From NCBI GenBank assembly GCA_021850345.1, contig JAJZMN010000105.1:1-14533 (forward strand): 14,533 nucleotides of DNA. The letters are read 5' to 3'. The translations under genes were made by a program, and so were the position numbers. How positions within the stretch are numbered: position 1 is the stretch's first letter; each line of letters starts with the position of its first letter. Of this stretch, positions 1-8,468 are shown piece after piece. Below the pieces are notes generated by a model. That model worked only from the letters and a program-made list of their open reading frames with translations, ran no database searches and was not told where the DNA came from. Source of the DNA: Actinomycetes bacterium. Lineage in GTDB: Bacteria; Actinomycetota; Acidimicrobiia; Acidimicrobiales; RAAP-2.

Positions 1-22
1 GGTCCAGCTTTCAGGACGCAAC

Positions 23-454
23 ATGGGACGCATTGTGGTCGGAGTTGACGGGTCCGCCTCCTCGAAGAAGGCACTGCGCTGGGCTGCCGACGAAGCCGAA
101 CGACGTGGAGAGGCCCTCGAGATCGTCCTGGCCTGGGACAACCCCTTCCGGGACATGTGGCTGCCATCCGACCCACCGGGGACGGATTCGCTGGCCCACT
201 TGAGGGCCGGACTCGAAAGGACGGTCTCGGCAGTCCTGGGAGAGGAGCCGTCGGTCAAGGTCGACACCCTGGTGGTGGAGGGACACGCCGGGCAGGTCCT
301 CGTCGACCACGCGAGGGGTGCGGACCTGCTCGTCGTCGGAAGCAGGGGACACGGGGGCCTGGCGGCGTCCTTCCTCGGCTCCGTGAGCTTCAACTGCGCC
401 GCACACTCGCCGTGCCCCGTGGTCGTCGTGCGGGGGCCGGCACCCAACGGGTAA
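23..454 (+). CDS. Universal stress protein (UspA family), single domain
   Basis: This 143-residue protein has the length of a single Usp domain. It opens with the typical first strand ([13 protein letters not shown], residues 2-14). Near the end it carries the ATP-binding signature G-x2-G-x9-G-S (G106, G109, G119, S120), followed by the last strand CPVVVVR. Usp proteins that keep this signature generally bind ATP and act in the cytoplasm in stress or dormancy responses; the client is not evident here. The ATG at 23 has an AGGA ribosome-binding site at 13-16 with 6-base spacing. The next gene on the same strand, a cation ATPase, starts about 57 bases after the stop, so co-transcription is plausible. 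The family assignment is firm; the physiological role is unknown. Confidence 0.93.
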   Translation: MGRIVVGVDGSASSKKALRWAADEAERRGEALEIVLAWDNPFRDMWLPSDPPGTDSLAHLRAGLERTVSAVLGEEPSVKVDTLVVEGHAGQVLVDHARGADLLVVGSRGHGGLAASFLGSVSFNCAAHSPCPVVVVRGPAPNG

Positions 455-510
455 GCGGCCGTTCCCTTCGGCCCTACCGCTCCCGTCCTCCGATCGCCCA
501 CCCTGAAGGC

Positions 511-3426
511 GTGGGAACCGACGACGCCGCGTTCGACGAGGCGGCAGACGTACCCGAGGCCGCCGCGACCGAGGGCGATCCTCGGATCCAGCTCGCGCTG
601 TTGTACCGCAACCTGCGGACGTCGCCGCGCGGGCTCACGAGCCTCCAAGTCGCGCGACGCCTCGTCCGCTACGGACCGAACGAGCTGACCCGCAGGCACG
701 GCAGGCGGTGGCCGGGCACCCTCGGCCGGCAGTTCTCCCACCCCCTGGCGTTGCTCCTTGCCGCAGCTGCCGTCCTGGCAGGTGTGAGCGGAAGCCCGCG
801 GCTGGCCGTCGCGATCAGCGTGGTCATCGTCCTGAACGCGCTCTTCGCCTTCTTCCAGGAGATCCAGGCCGAGCGCGCCGTCGAGGCGCTCGCCGCGTAC
901 GTCCCGGCGCAAGCACGCGTGCTGCGTGACGGCGCGCTCGTCGAGGTCGACGCGAAGTCGCTCGTACCGGGAGATGTCCTGGTGATCGAAGAGGGCGACC
1001 GGATCTGTGCGGACGGCAGGCTCATCGCCGGGTCGATCCAGGTCGACCTTTCGATGCTCAACGGGGAGTCGCGCCCGGCCGCCCGGTCGGCTGAATTCCT
1101 CGACACGGCCGGCGCACTGGTAGAAGCACGGGACCTCGTGTTCTCGGGGACCGACTGCGTCGGCGGAGAGGCGCAGGCGATCGTCACGAGCACCGGGATG
1201 CACACCGAGCTCGGCCGCATTGCCGCGCTGTCCCAGCGCGTCGAGAAAGAGGAGAGCCCGCTCGAGCGGCAGGTGAAGCGGGTGGCGTGGCTCATCGCCG
1301 CCGTGGCCGCCGGCGCCGCGCTGGCCTTCCTTCCCATGGGCGCGGCCGCGGGACTGTCGCTCGCGGCCGCGACCAGCTTCGCGATCGGGCTCTTGGTCGC
1401 CAACGTGCCCGAGGGATTGCTCCCCATCATCACGCTCGCTCTCGCCGTCGGCGTGCGCGACCTCGCGCGGCGCGGCGCGGTGGTGAAGCGGCTGTCGGCG
1501 GTCGAGACGCTGGGTTCGACGACCGTGATCTGCATCGACAAGACGGGCACGCTCACCGAGAACCGGATGACCGCGACCCGGGTGTGGGTGGCCGGGAACG
1601 AGCACCCCGAACTCGTCGTCCCGCCCGGTGCGTGGCCGGACGCGCCCGGCACGGTTCGCGCCCTCCTCCGCACCGCGGTCGCTTGCACGCACTTGCAGGC
1701 ATCGTCGGCAACGAGCGGTTCTGGCGACCCCACCGAGCTGGCGCTCCACGCGCTCGCAGGCGCTCTCGGTGAGGGCCAGCCTGCGGTCGAACGCTCGGCG
1801 AGACGCCGGGCCACCTTCCACTTCGACCCGAGGGCGAAGCGGATGTCCACGGTCGACGAAGAAGCCGACGGCACCGTCGCCGTCCACACCAAGGGTGCGC
1901 CCGAGGCGGTGCTCCCTTGCTGCTCCCGCATCGCCACGGCCTTGGGCGACACGCGCGAGCTCACCGCGCAAGACCGCCGTGAGGTCTTGTCGGCGGTCGG
2001 ACGGTACGCGTCGCAAGGACTTCGGGTGCTCGCGGTGGCAAGGCGCGTCGTCGAAGGCGGGGTGCCCGTGCGGAGAGAGGACGCGGAGCGGGAGCTCTGC
2101 CTCCTCGGGCTCGTGTCGATGGTCGATCCTCCGCGCCCCGAGGTCGCCCCCGCGATCATGCGTGCGCATCGGGCGGGGATCCGTTTCCACGTCGTCACCG
2201 GCGACAACGGCCTCACCGCCGCCGCCATCGCCCGTCAGGTCGGTATCGGCGGGCTCGGCTCACCGATCGTGACGGGCGACGAGCTCGACACGATGGACGA
2301 AGACCAGCTCGACGAGCTCCTGGGGGGCGGTCAGGAGATCGTGTTCGCACGCAGCTCCCCCGAGGCCAAGCTCCGCATCGCCGACGCGCTGCGATCGCAG
2401 GGTGAGGTGGTGGCGATGACCGGCGACGGCGTGAACGATGCGCCCGCGCTCCATCGAGCGAACATCGGCGTCGCGATGGGCAGGTCCGGGACCGACGTCG
2501 CCCGGGAGGCCGCGACCATGGTCCTCACCGACGACAACGCCGCGACGATCGTGGCCGCGATCGAAGCCGGGCGGCGGGTCTTCGACAACGTCCGCAAGTT
2601 CGTGCTCTACATCTTCACGCACGCAGTGCCCGAGGTCGTTCCGTTCCTCGTGTTCGCCCTCTCAGGCGGCGCGATCCCCCTGCCGCTCACCGTCATGCAG
2701 ATCCTCGCCATCGACCTCGGCACCGACACCTTGCCGGCGCTCGCGCTCAGCCGCGAGCGGGCGGAGCCGGGGGTGATGGACCGCCCTCCTCGCTCGCAAC
2801 GAGAGGGAGTGATCACCCGTCGCATGCTCGTCCGATCCTGGGGGTTCATGGGGGTGATCTCCGCAGTGCTCGTGATGGCAGGGTTCTTCGCGGTCCTGAT
2901 CCAGGCCGGCTGGCATCCCGGAGCGGCCATCGTGGAGGGCACGCCCCTCGCGACGGCCTACCGGCAAGCCACCACCGTCGCCTGGCTCGGGATCGTCGCG
3001 TGCCAGGTGGGAACGGCCTTCGCCGCTCGCACCGAGTGGACGTCGTTGCGGGCTATCGGCGTGCTCAGCAACCGCCCCCTGCTCCTCGGGATCGCGGTTG
3101 AGCTCGCGTTCGCCCTCGCGCTCGTCTTCGTCAGGCCGTTGCACGGGTGGTTCGCGACGGCCTCACTCTCCGCAGGGCAGCTCGCGATCGTCGTGCCGTT
3201 CCCCTTCGTGGTCTGGGGCGCCGACGAGCTCCGCCGCTGGCGGATCCGACGCCGGTCTCCCGGGCAGGGGCTCCGCCGGATCGGCGCGGTCGTCGAGGCC
3301 GGTCCCGACCGTGCCGCGCCTCGCACGGCGCACCCCCGCCCGAGGTCGAAGAAGCGGCGGGTGGCACACAGGCCCGCCGCCGCAGCGCCAGCGCGGACGG
3401 CTCCCGGCTCAGGAACCGGCCGGTGA
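511..3426 (+). CDS. P2-type (Na,K-ATPase-like) cation-transporting P-type ATPase
   Basis: Membrane pump of about 971 residues that couples ATP hydrolysis to cation movement. Visible in order: an N-terminal cation-ATPase domain (about 28-60); the actuator loop with NGES at 184-187, where the family norm is TGES; PEGL in membrane helix 4 (E301); the phosphorylation site DKTGTLT (D343); TGDNGLT; the hinge GDGVNDAP (638-645); E708 in helix 5; and IDLGTD in helix 6 (D735, D739). VANVPEGL and AVETLGST followed by the phosphorylation site resemble Na,K/H,K-ATPases more than SERCA. The transported ion cannot be read from sequence. A basic tail of about 60 residues (911-971) follows the last membrane segment. 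The open frame runs upstream into the usp gene, but the first start after that gene's stop is GTG 511, with GAAGG only one base away. The N-terminus is therefore less certain than the family. Confidence 0.9.
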   Translation: MGTDDAAFDEAADVPEAAATEGDPRIQLALLYRNLRTSPRGLTSLQVARRLVRYGPNELTRRHGRRWPGTLGRQFSHPLALLLAAAAVLAGVSGSPRLAVAISVVIVLNALFAFFQEIQAERAVEALAAYVPAQARVLRDGALVEVDAKSLVPGDVLVIEEGDRICADGRLIAGSIQVDLSMLNGESRPAARSAEFLDTAGALVEARDLVFSGTDCVGGEAQAIVTSTGMHTELGRIAALSQRVEKEESPLERQVKRVAWLIAAVAAGAALAFLPMGAAAGLSLAAATSFAIGLLVANVPEGLLPIITLALAVGVRDLARRGAVVKRLSAVETLGSTTVICIDKTGTLTENRMTATRVWVAGNEHPELVVPPGAWPDAPGTVRALLRTAVACTHLQASSATSGSGDPTELALHALAGALGEGQPAVERSARRRATFHFDPRAKRMSTVDEEADGTVAVHTKGAPEAVLPCCSRIATALGDTRELTAQDRREVLSAVGRYASQGLRVLAVARRVVEGGVPVRREDAERELCLLGLVSMVDPPRPEVAPAIMRAHRAGIRFHVVTGDNGLTAAAIARQVGIGGLGSPIVTGDELDTMDEDQLDELLGGGQEIVFARSSPEAKLRIADALRSQGEVVAMTGDGVNDAPALHRANIGVAMGRSGTDVAREAATMVLTDDNAATIVAAIEAGRRVFDNVRKFVLYIFTHAVPEVVPFLVFALSGGAIPLPLTVMQILAIDLGTDTLPALALSRERAEPGVMDRPPRSQREGVITRRMLVRSWGFMGVISAVLVMAGFFAVLIQAGWHPGAAIVEGTPLATAYRQATTVAWLGIVACQVGTAFAARTEWTSLRAIGVLSNRPLLLGIAVELAFALALVFVRPLHGWFATASLSAGQLAIVVPFPFVVWGADELRRWRIRRRSPGQGLRRIGAVVEAGPDRAAPRTAHPRPRSKKRRVAHRPAAAAPARTAPGSGTGR

Positions 3427-3513
3427 CCAGTCGGAGCGAGAGGCGTACCGGTCGCGGCTCGTCGCCGATGTCGCGGAGACGCTCGACGAAGACCGTGTCG
3501 GCACTTGGATCGA

Positions 3514-3553
3514 GGCCGAGGGGGGCTCCGCCACCTCTCCGGCGGACTCGGCC
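3514..3553. terminator. Hairpin between convergent genes, probable bidirectional terminator
   Basis: A 7-base arm GGCCGAG (3514-3520) pairs with CTCGGCC (3547-3553). Directly inside it, TCCGCC (3527-3532) pairs with GGCGGA (3541-3546) around an 8-base loop, leaving a 6-base G-rich bulge on one side. It lies between the end of the ATPase gene and the end of the phosphatase-family gene, where transcription from both sides must stop. There is no T-run on either strand, so it would be a non-canonical terminator of the kind common in GC-rich actinobacteria. Confidence 0.5.
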
Positions 3554-3579
3554 ATGACCGGCCTCTGGTCCGACCGACG

Positions 3580-4374
3580 TCAGTCCGCTGCCGGGGAGTC
3601 GCCGTCGCCAAAGGCGTGCAGGACCGCCTCGTGGAGTCGCTCGTTCGCCGCGCACACGAGCGACGTCGCGCCGAGGCGCCATGGTCTCCCGGCCGCGTCC
3701 GTCACCCGTCCCCCAGCCTCGCCGACGAGCAAGGCGCCGGCCGCGCTGTGCACCGTTGCGGTCGCGGCGAACAGCACGCACGCGGCGATTTGGCCGGTCG
3801 CCACGTACGCCAGGGCGAGGGTGGTGGAGAGGCAGCGGACGTCCCAGCGGTCCGAGTCGATCGCCTCTGCGACACGCCTCGCGGCAGCCTCGCGTCGAGC
3901 GCCCGGAGCGGGCCATGCGCCGACGTCGACCACCAGGCTCGAATCGGACGTCGAGAGCGGCCGGAGCCCCCGCTCCCCCGCCCGCCACGCACCGTCGCCG
4001 GCCTGTGCGACGAGCACGTGACCGTTCGACCCATCTCCAACCACCGCGATCGCGACATGCCCGTCTTCGACCATCGCGACGTTGACCGAGAACAGCGGGA
4101 TGCCCGAAGCGAAGTTCCGGGTGCCGCAGATCGGGTCGACGAGCCAGTAGGGCGTATCGCCGGGCACGTCGCCGCCCCGCTCCTCTCCGACGACCGGCCA
4201 GGTGAAGGCGCGGGTGAGCGATCTCCGGAGGTGGTCTTCGATCGCGAGGTCGGCGTCGGTCACGACGTCACGGCCGGCCTTGGAGTGGACCTCCCCCGCT
4301 CCGCTACTTGCGAGCTGCAGCGCCTCGCGAACCGCGGCGACGGCGGTCGACGTCTCGCGGCGCAGCTCGGTCAC
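3580..4374 (-). CDS. Inositol monophosphatase family protein with altered metal site
   Basis: This 264-residue protein has the length and layout of the IMPase/FIG fold: TDADLAIE (D40, D42), the GEE motif (E64-E65), a DP-x-x-GT loop at 80-85, and AAGALLVGEAGG (211-222). Family members hydrolyse phosphate esters such as inositol-1-phosphate using metal ions held by D-P-I/L-D-G-T and by W-D-x-A-A-G. Here the first motif reads DPICGT, with C83 for the second aspartate, and the last reads VHSAAG, with H209 for the aspartate. I checked both codons (TGC and CAC) on the minus strand. The protein may be inactive, or may use a different metal or substrate. It starts at GTG 4374, 7 bases after the transporter's stop, so it is probably co-transcribed and coupled. 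The fold is secure; phosphatase activity is doubtful. Confidence 0.85.
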   Translation of the reverse strand: MTELRRETSTAVAAVREALQLASSGAGEVHSKAGRDVVTDADLAIEDHLRRSLTRAFTWPVVGEERGGDVPGDTPYWLVDPICGTRNFASGIPLFSVNVAMVEDGHVAIAVVGDGSNGHVLVAQAGDGAWRAGERGLRPLSTSDSSLVVDVGAWPAPGARREAAARRVAEAIDSDRWDVRCLSTTLALAYVATGQIAACVLFAATATVHSAAGALLVGEAGGRVTDAAGRPWRLGATSLVCAANERLHEAVLHAFGDGDSPAAD

Positions 4375-4381
4375 GGCACCG

Positions 4382-6331
4382 TCAGCCCGGCGGGATGTCC
4401 CGCCGCGCAGCCGTGCCGCCTGCGTGCTCGGCCGCCGATCGAGGGTTGCCCACGGCGCTGCCGGGGCGCGGGCTTGCGATGTGACCGTTGCCGGCGGCGC
4501 TCCTGGGGGGGACGTGTGCGCCGTTGCCGCTCACCCTGCTGGGGTCCGCGCGATGGGCGGGACTCTTGCTCGCGGGCCGAGCGTGGTCCGACGGATCCGC
4601 TACATGGACGTATCTTCCGCCGCGCATCAACGACGAGATCGCCGCCAGCGCGCAGGCGATGGCGCCGAACGTGAAGGCGACGGTGAGGCCGGCCGCGAAC
4701 GGGGTCGACAGCAGGTGGGGGAAGAAGCTCCTGCCGTTGAGCACCGCCGCAGCGTGGGCGGGCAGCTTGGCCAGCGTCGCCGGGCCGAGGATCTGCTTCA
4801 CGGGGTTGTAGCCGAGCAGCGACGCGAAAAGGCTCGTGATGGGCGGCAGATGCGAGATGCCGGCGGCCGTGGCGGGAGGCACATGCTGTCGGACCAGCCC
4901 TCGGTAGAGGGACTGGGGCAGGTCCGAAGTGATGCCCGAGATCATCAGGGTGAAGAAGATGCCCATCGACAGGACCATCGCCGCGTTCTGGAAGACCCCG
5001 GACATGCCGGCTCCGGCGCCGCGCTGGTCTGGGGGAAGGCTGTTCATCACCGCCGCACGGTTCGGCGACGCGAACAGCCCCATGGCCGAGCCGTTCGCGA
5101 GCATCAAGAGCGCGAACTGCCAGTAGGAGAAATCGATCGGCAGGAAGTCGAAGCCGATGAAGGTGAGGGCGGCGATCGCCATCCCTGCCGTCGCGAAGGG
5201 CCGTGCCCCGTAGTGATCGGAGAGCACACCCGAGATCGGGCCGGCGAGTAGGAAGCCACCAGTCATCGGGAGCATGTAGATGCCCGCCCACAGCGGGGTG
5301 GCGGCGAAGCTGATGCCATGCAACGGCAGCCAGATCCCCTGAAGCCACAGGACGAAGACGAACATGAGGCCGCCCCGTCCGATCCCCGCCAGCAGTGCAG
5401 CGAGGTTGCCGAACAAGAACGCCCTGATCCGAAAGAGGCTCAACCGGAACATGGGATGGGCCACTCTCAGCTCGACGACGACGAAGGCGACCAGCAACAC
5501 GACGCCTCCTGCAAGCTCCGCGATGACCCGAGGACTCCCCCAACCCATCGCAGAGGTGCCGTAGGGCTCGATGCCATAGGTGATGCCGACGAGGATCGAG
5601 GTGAGGCCGACGGCGAACAGAGCGTTGCCCCACCAGTCGATGCGCGCGGGCGACCGGACGCCGTTGTCCTTCAACTTGAGGTATGCCCATGCGGTCCCGA
5701 GCACGCCGAAGGGGGCAGACACGACGAAGACGAGCCGCCAGTCGACGGGCGCGAGCACCCCGCCGACGACGAGCCCGATGAACATCCCCGCGACGCCCAC
5801 GATGTTGTTGATGCCGAGCGCCATTCCCCGCTGGTTGCTCGGGAAGGCATCGGTCAGGATCGCGGGCGAGTTGGCAAAGAGGAAGGCGCCACCCACTCCC
5901 TGGCCGATCCGCATCCCGACGATGAACGCGCCTGCGGCCTGCCCGTGCAGCCAGTTCACCGACAAGAGGACGGAGAAGAGCGTGAAGATGGCGAAGCCGA
6001 GGTTGTACATGCGGACTCGGCCGTAGATGTCCCCGATGCGCCCGAGGGTGACGACGAGGACGGCCGTGACGAGCATGAAACCGAGCAGGATCCACAGGAG
6101 GTAGAACGAATTGCCCGGAACCAACGGGTTCAGCGCGATGCCGCGGAAGATGTCGGGCAACGCGATGATCAGGATGGACTCGTTGATGGAGACGAGCAGG
6201 ACGCCGAGCGTGGTGTTGAACAGGGCCACCCACTTGTAGGAGTCGGGGTGCTCGGCGCCGGATTGCTCACGGTCGTGCGAGCGGGACGCTCGCATCTTCG
6301 CCGACGCGCGCATCGTACTCGATGCGCTCAC
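4382..6331 (-). CDS. MFS transporter, DHA2 (EmrB/QacA-like) exporter
   Basis: Integral membrane protein of about 649 residues. The hydrophobic segments fit a 14-helix DHA2 drug/proton antiporter. Helix 1 carries INESILIIALPDI, and the motif A loop GRIGDIYGRVRMY sits at about 97-109. NIVGVAGMFIGLVVGG corresponds to motif C, typical of antiporters, with A replacing the usual GP glycine. The last ~90 residues form a Pro/Ala/Arg/Gly-rich, probably disordered tail. I chose GTG 6331 because it overlaps the stop of the MarR gene by 4 bases (GTGA) and has GGAGG (6341-6345) 9 bases upstream. The ATGs at 6313 and 6295 and a longer form from 6424 are alternatives. Its position behind a MarR regulator suggests export of a toxic or signalling molecule, but the substrate is not evident. 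Confidence 0.9.
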   Translation of the reverse strand: MSASSTMRASAKMRASRSHDREQSGAEHPDSYKWVALFNTTLGVLLVSINESILIIALPDIFRGIALNPLVPGNSFYLLWILLGFMLVTAVLVVTLGRIGDIYGRVRMYNLGFAIFTLFSVLLSVNWLHGQAAGAFIVGMRIGQGVGGAFLFANSPAILTDAFPSNQRGMALGINNIVGVAGMFIGLVVGGVLAPVDWRLVFVVSAPFGVLGTAWAYLKLKDNGVRSPARIDWWGNALFAVGLTSILVGITYGIEPYGTSAMGWGSPRVIAELAGGVVLLVAFVVVELRVAHPMFRLSLFRIRAFLFGNLAALLAGIGRGGLMFVFVLWLQGIWLPLHGISFAATPLWAGIYMLPMTGGFLLAGPISGVLSDHYGARPFATAGMAIAALTFIGFDFLPIDFSYWQFALLMLANGSAMGLFASPNRAAVMNSLPPDQRGAGAGMSGVFQNAAMVLSMGIFFTLMISGITSDLPQSLYRGLVRQHVPPATAAGISHLPPITSLFASLLGYNPVKQILGPATLAKLPAHAAAVLNGRSFFPHLLSTPFAAGLTVAFTFGAIACALAAISSLMRGGRYVHVADPSDHARPASKSPAHRADPSRVSGNGAHVPPRSAAGNGHIASPRPGSAVGNPRSAAEHAGGTAARRDIPPG

Positions 6332-6921
6332 CTCCCCGGCCCTCCATCCGCGCGCCGGGGGGGCAGTCCGTCGGCGGGTTCGACGGCTGCGCTCTTCGTC
6401 CTCCTGCCCGTCCGGCCGCTGCACGACGCGCTCTCGACGAGCCGCTCGTAGACGTGCGCGAGCGCCTCGAGCTCCTGGTCGTCGAGCACCGAGAGGACCT
6501 CTGCGATTCGCCTGCGTTTGAGCTTGCGGAACCGCTCCACCATGGCGCGCGCCTCGTCGCTGAGCGAGAGGCGGACGACGCGCCGGTCGGAGGGGTCCGC
6601 CTCCCTCTCGACCATGCCATGAGCCACGAGCCGATCGGAAAGGGCGGTGCCCGCGCTCTCCGAGATGTCGAGCCGCTCACAGAGCTCGCCCATCGTGACG
6701 CTTCCGCCCGAGAGGGCGGTCAGCGCTTCCAGCTGGTGCGCGGTGAGCGACATCCACTTCCCTCGCTCCTGCGCGTCGGGACGGACCTCGAAGACCTTGC
6801 GGACGACCGGGGCGACCTCGGTGATCCGCGTGATCAGTGCCGATCTCCCAGAAGGTGACGGAGGGATCGGCCGGGCCCCCTCCTCCCGGCGGCGCGCAGC
6901 TGCGACAGAAGGATATTTCAT
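6328..6921 (-). CDS. MarR-family transcriptional regulator
   Basis: This 197-residue protein has a winged helix-turn-helix core at about 57-125. The recognition helix follows MGELCERLDISESAGTALSDRL, and the wing DPSDRRVVRLSLSDEARA (109-126) is diagnostic of MarR. A dimerisation helix follows, then a basic tail of about 30 residues. MarR proteins bind a palindrome in their own promoter and release it on ligand binding, usually controlling an adjacent exporter; the adjacent MFS gene fits. ATG 6921 has no ribosome-binding site, but TAGATT lies 9 bases upstream of it, so a leaderless transcript is plausible. A later start, for example CTG near residue 29 behind GGGAG, cannot be excluded, because the first ~28 residues are low-complexity and lie outside the fold. 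Confidence 0.9.
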   Translation of the reverse strand: MKYPSVAAARRREEGARPIPPSPSGRSALITRITEVAPVVRKVFEVRPDAQERGKWMSLTAHQLEALTALSGGSVTMGELCERLDISESAGTALSDRLVAHGMVEREADPSDRRVVRLSLSDEARAMVERFRKLKRRRIAEVLSVLDDQELEALAHVYERLVESASCSGRTGRRTKSAAVEPADGLPPRRADGGPGR

Positions 6922-6945
6922 TTATCGAAGAATCTATCAGATGAA
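6917..6945 (-). promoter_or_regulatory. Probable marR promoter and operator (AT-rich inverted repeat)
   Basis: An AT-rich island in otherwise GC-rich DNA. The arms TTCATTT (6917-6923) and AGATGAA (6939-6945) form an imperfect inverted repeat (6 of 7 positions complementary) that covers the MarR start codon. On the minus strand TAGATT (6936-6931) fits an actinobacterial -10 element and lies 9 bases before the ATG. Overlap of the -10, the start and the repeat is what an autorepressor operator would look like. No clear -35 is visible. Confidence 0.5.
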
Positions 6946-7078
6946 GAGCGATGGGCCGCCACGGTGGGCGGAAGTGGTCGCCGCCGGGCCGCGTCGACCA
7001 TCAGGTCAGGAGACCCGACGCGAGCTGGATCCGGCCCGAGTACCCCGATGCCCGACGGCGGAGCGCGTGACTTCGACG

Positions 7079-8467
7079 TCAGGCGCTGTGCCTGGCGAGG
7101 CGGCCGGGCTCTCCGGAAGGGGTCGCCGGGAGCTCCAACCGGACCGCCGCGCCGCCGCCAACCCGGTTGCGGACCGCTGCGCTCCCTCCGTGGGCGGAGG
7201 CGATCGCGTCCACGATCGCGAGCCCCAACCCGGCGCCGCCTTGCGCCCGGCTCCGGTCGCCGGTAGGGCGGGTGAAGCGCTCGAACGCGTGCGGCAGGTA
7301 CTCCCCGGGGAAGCCGGGTCCGCGATCGAGCACCTCCAGCGTCAGCGTCGTGGCGTCCACCGAGGCAAGGAGCTCGACATCGCTGCCACGTGGCGCGAAG
7401 CGGAGCGCGTTGTCGACGAGGTTGTCCACGGCCTGGCGGAGGCGAAGCGGGTCGACGACGGCCGGCAGATCGTCGGGTGAGGACACGGAGAGCCGCACGC
7501 CTGCGGCGGCGGCCCGATGCTCGTTGACGCCCGCCACCTGATGGAGCAGCGCCGTCACGTCGACGCGCTCGGGTCGAATGGCGATGCCCGCGCTGTCGCT
7601 TCTGGCAAGGAGCAGCAGCTCCTCCACGAGGTCGGTCAGCCGCGTCACCTCCTCCGCGGCACTCGCGACGGCGTCGGCGAGCTGTTCCTTCGTGCGCCCG
7701 AACCTGCCGGCGAGCTCGAGCTCTCCGCGCAGCACGGCCAGTGGTGAGCGGAGCTCGTGGCTCGCGTCCGCGACGAAGGCCCGCTGTCGCTCGAGCGACG
7801 CATGGAGCCTCGCGAGGAGGTCGTTCATCGTCCGTGCGAGCGTCGCCAGCTCGTCGCGCGTGGCCGGAACCCGGATCCCCGCGGCGTCCTCGCTCCCCGA
7901 CAACGCCTGCACCTGACGGCGCATGCGCTCGACCGGTGCAAGCGCTCGGCGGGCGAGGAGGTAGGACCCGCCGACCGCGGCGACGAGCACAACGGCGCCA
8001 CCCAACGCGACGCTCGTTTCGATCGTCCGGACGCTCTTGTCATAGGACTCGAGTGAGACCGCCGCGACTGCCACGGATCCGGGATGCCCGGGATACGGCT
8101 CGGCGACGATACGGGTGGACTCGCCTTCTGTCACCCGCGTGACGGTTACCCGCCCGGAGGCTGCCTCCTTCAGCGTCGCTCCGGTGACGAGCGGAATGCT
8201 GCCCGCGTCGGGCCCCGCCGCAACGACGCGCCCCGACGCGTCCACCACCTCTAAGAGGTACTCGCCGGGAAGCCGGACCGCAGTTGCTCCGCCGGCCGGG
8301 CCGGCCGTCACGTAACGGCCGGCGACCCCGGCTGCCGTGGCGAGCTGGGCGTCGATCGAGCCAAGCATCGACGACGAGAGGACCGCGACGAACAGCCAGC
8401 CGCCCAGCGCGACGAGCACTGCCGCGGCCGCCCCAAAAGCGAGGGCGAGGCGGATCCGGATCGGCAC
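7079..8467 (-). CDS. Sensor histidine kinase (HAMP, HisKA, HATPase_c)
   Basis: Membrane kinase of about 462 residues. Transmembrane helix 1 spans about 6-30, an extracytoplasmic sensor region 31-149, helix 2 about 150-173, then a HAMP linker to about 225. The HisKA helix holds the phospho-acceptor H237 in ASHELRSPLAVLRGELELA. The ATPase domain has the N box (N349, N353 in DNLVDNALRFAP), the G1 box DRGPGFP (381-387) and the G2 box GGAGLGLAIV (410-419). It autophosphorylates H237 and passes the phosphate to the response regulator encoded immediately upstream. Start GTG 8467 lies one base after the regulator's stop (TGA-C-GTG), implying translational coupling; an in-frame extension to 8548 would run deep into the regulator gene and adds no membrane-like sequence. 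The signal sensed is unknown. No key residue is missing. Confidence 0.94.
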   Translation of the reverse strand: MPIRIRLALAFGAAAAVLVALGGWLFVAVLSSSMLGSIDAQLATAAGVAGRYVTAGPAGGATAVRLPGEYLLEVVDASGRVVAAGPDAGSIPLVTGATLKEAASGRVTVTRVTEGESTRIVAEPYPGHPGSVAVAAVSLESYDKSVRTIETSVALGGAVVLVAAVGGSYLLARRALAPVERMRRQVQALSGSEDAAGIRVPATRDELATLARTMNDLLARLHASLERQRAFVADASHELRSPLAVLRGELELAGRFGRTKEQLADAVASAAEEVTRLTDLVEELLLLARSDSAGIAIRPERVDVTALLHQVAGVNEHRAAAAGVRLSVSSPDDLPAVVDPLRLRQAVDNLVDNALRFAPRGSDVELLASVDATTLTLEVLDRGPGFPGEYLPHAFERFTRPTGDRSRAQGGAGLGLAIVDAIASAHGGSAAVRNRVGGGAAVRLELPATPSGEPGRLARHSA

Positions 8468-8468
8468 G

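Noticed and set aside
157..510. N-terminal extension of the ATPase frame into the usp gene
   Set aside because: The extension overlaps most of the usp gene out of frame and is Arg/Gly/Pro-rich without family similarity. GTG 511 is the first start after the usp stop and precedes the conserved N-terminal domain.
669..2228. Minus-strand open frame of 519 codons opposite the ATPase gene
   Set aside because: It lies wholly antisense to a gene with complete P-type ATPase motifs. Its translation is Ser/Arg/Pro-rich with no family features, as expected for a shadow frame in GC-rich DNA.
4371..6233. Second long minus-strand frame (620 codons) over the transporter
   Set aside because: It is a frame-shifted reading of the MFS gene, low-complexity His/Arg/Pro-rich, while the neighbouring frame gives clear membrane helices and transporter motifs.
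5318..6451. Plus-strand open frame of 377 codons, very rich in Asp, Glu, Arg and His
   Set aside because: It is antisense to the MFS transporter gene; its charged composition is the complement of hydrophobic codons. It has no recognisable domain.
6990..7022. Inverted repeat CGCGTCG / CGACGCG after the histidine kinase gene, considered as a terminator
   Set aside because: The 7-base arms are separated by 19 bases, with no T-run and no supporting inner stem. Such repeats are common by chance in GC-rich DNA, so it is not listed as a feature.
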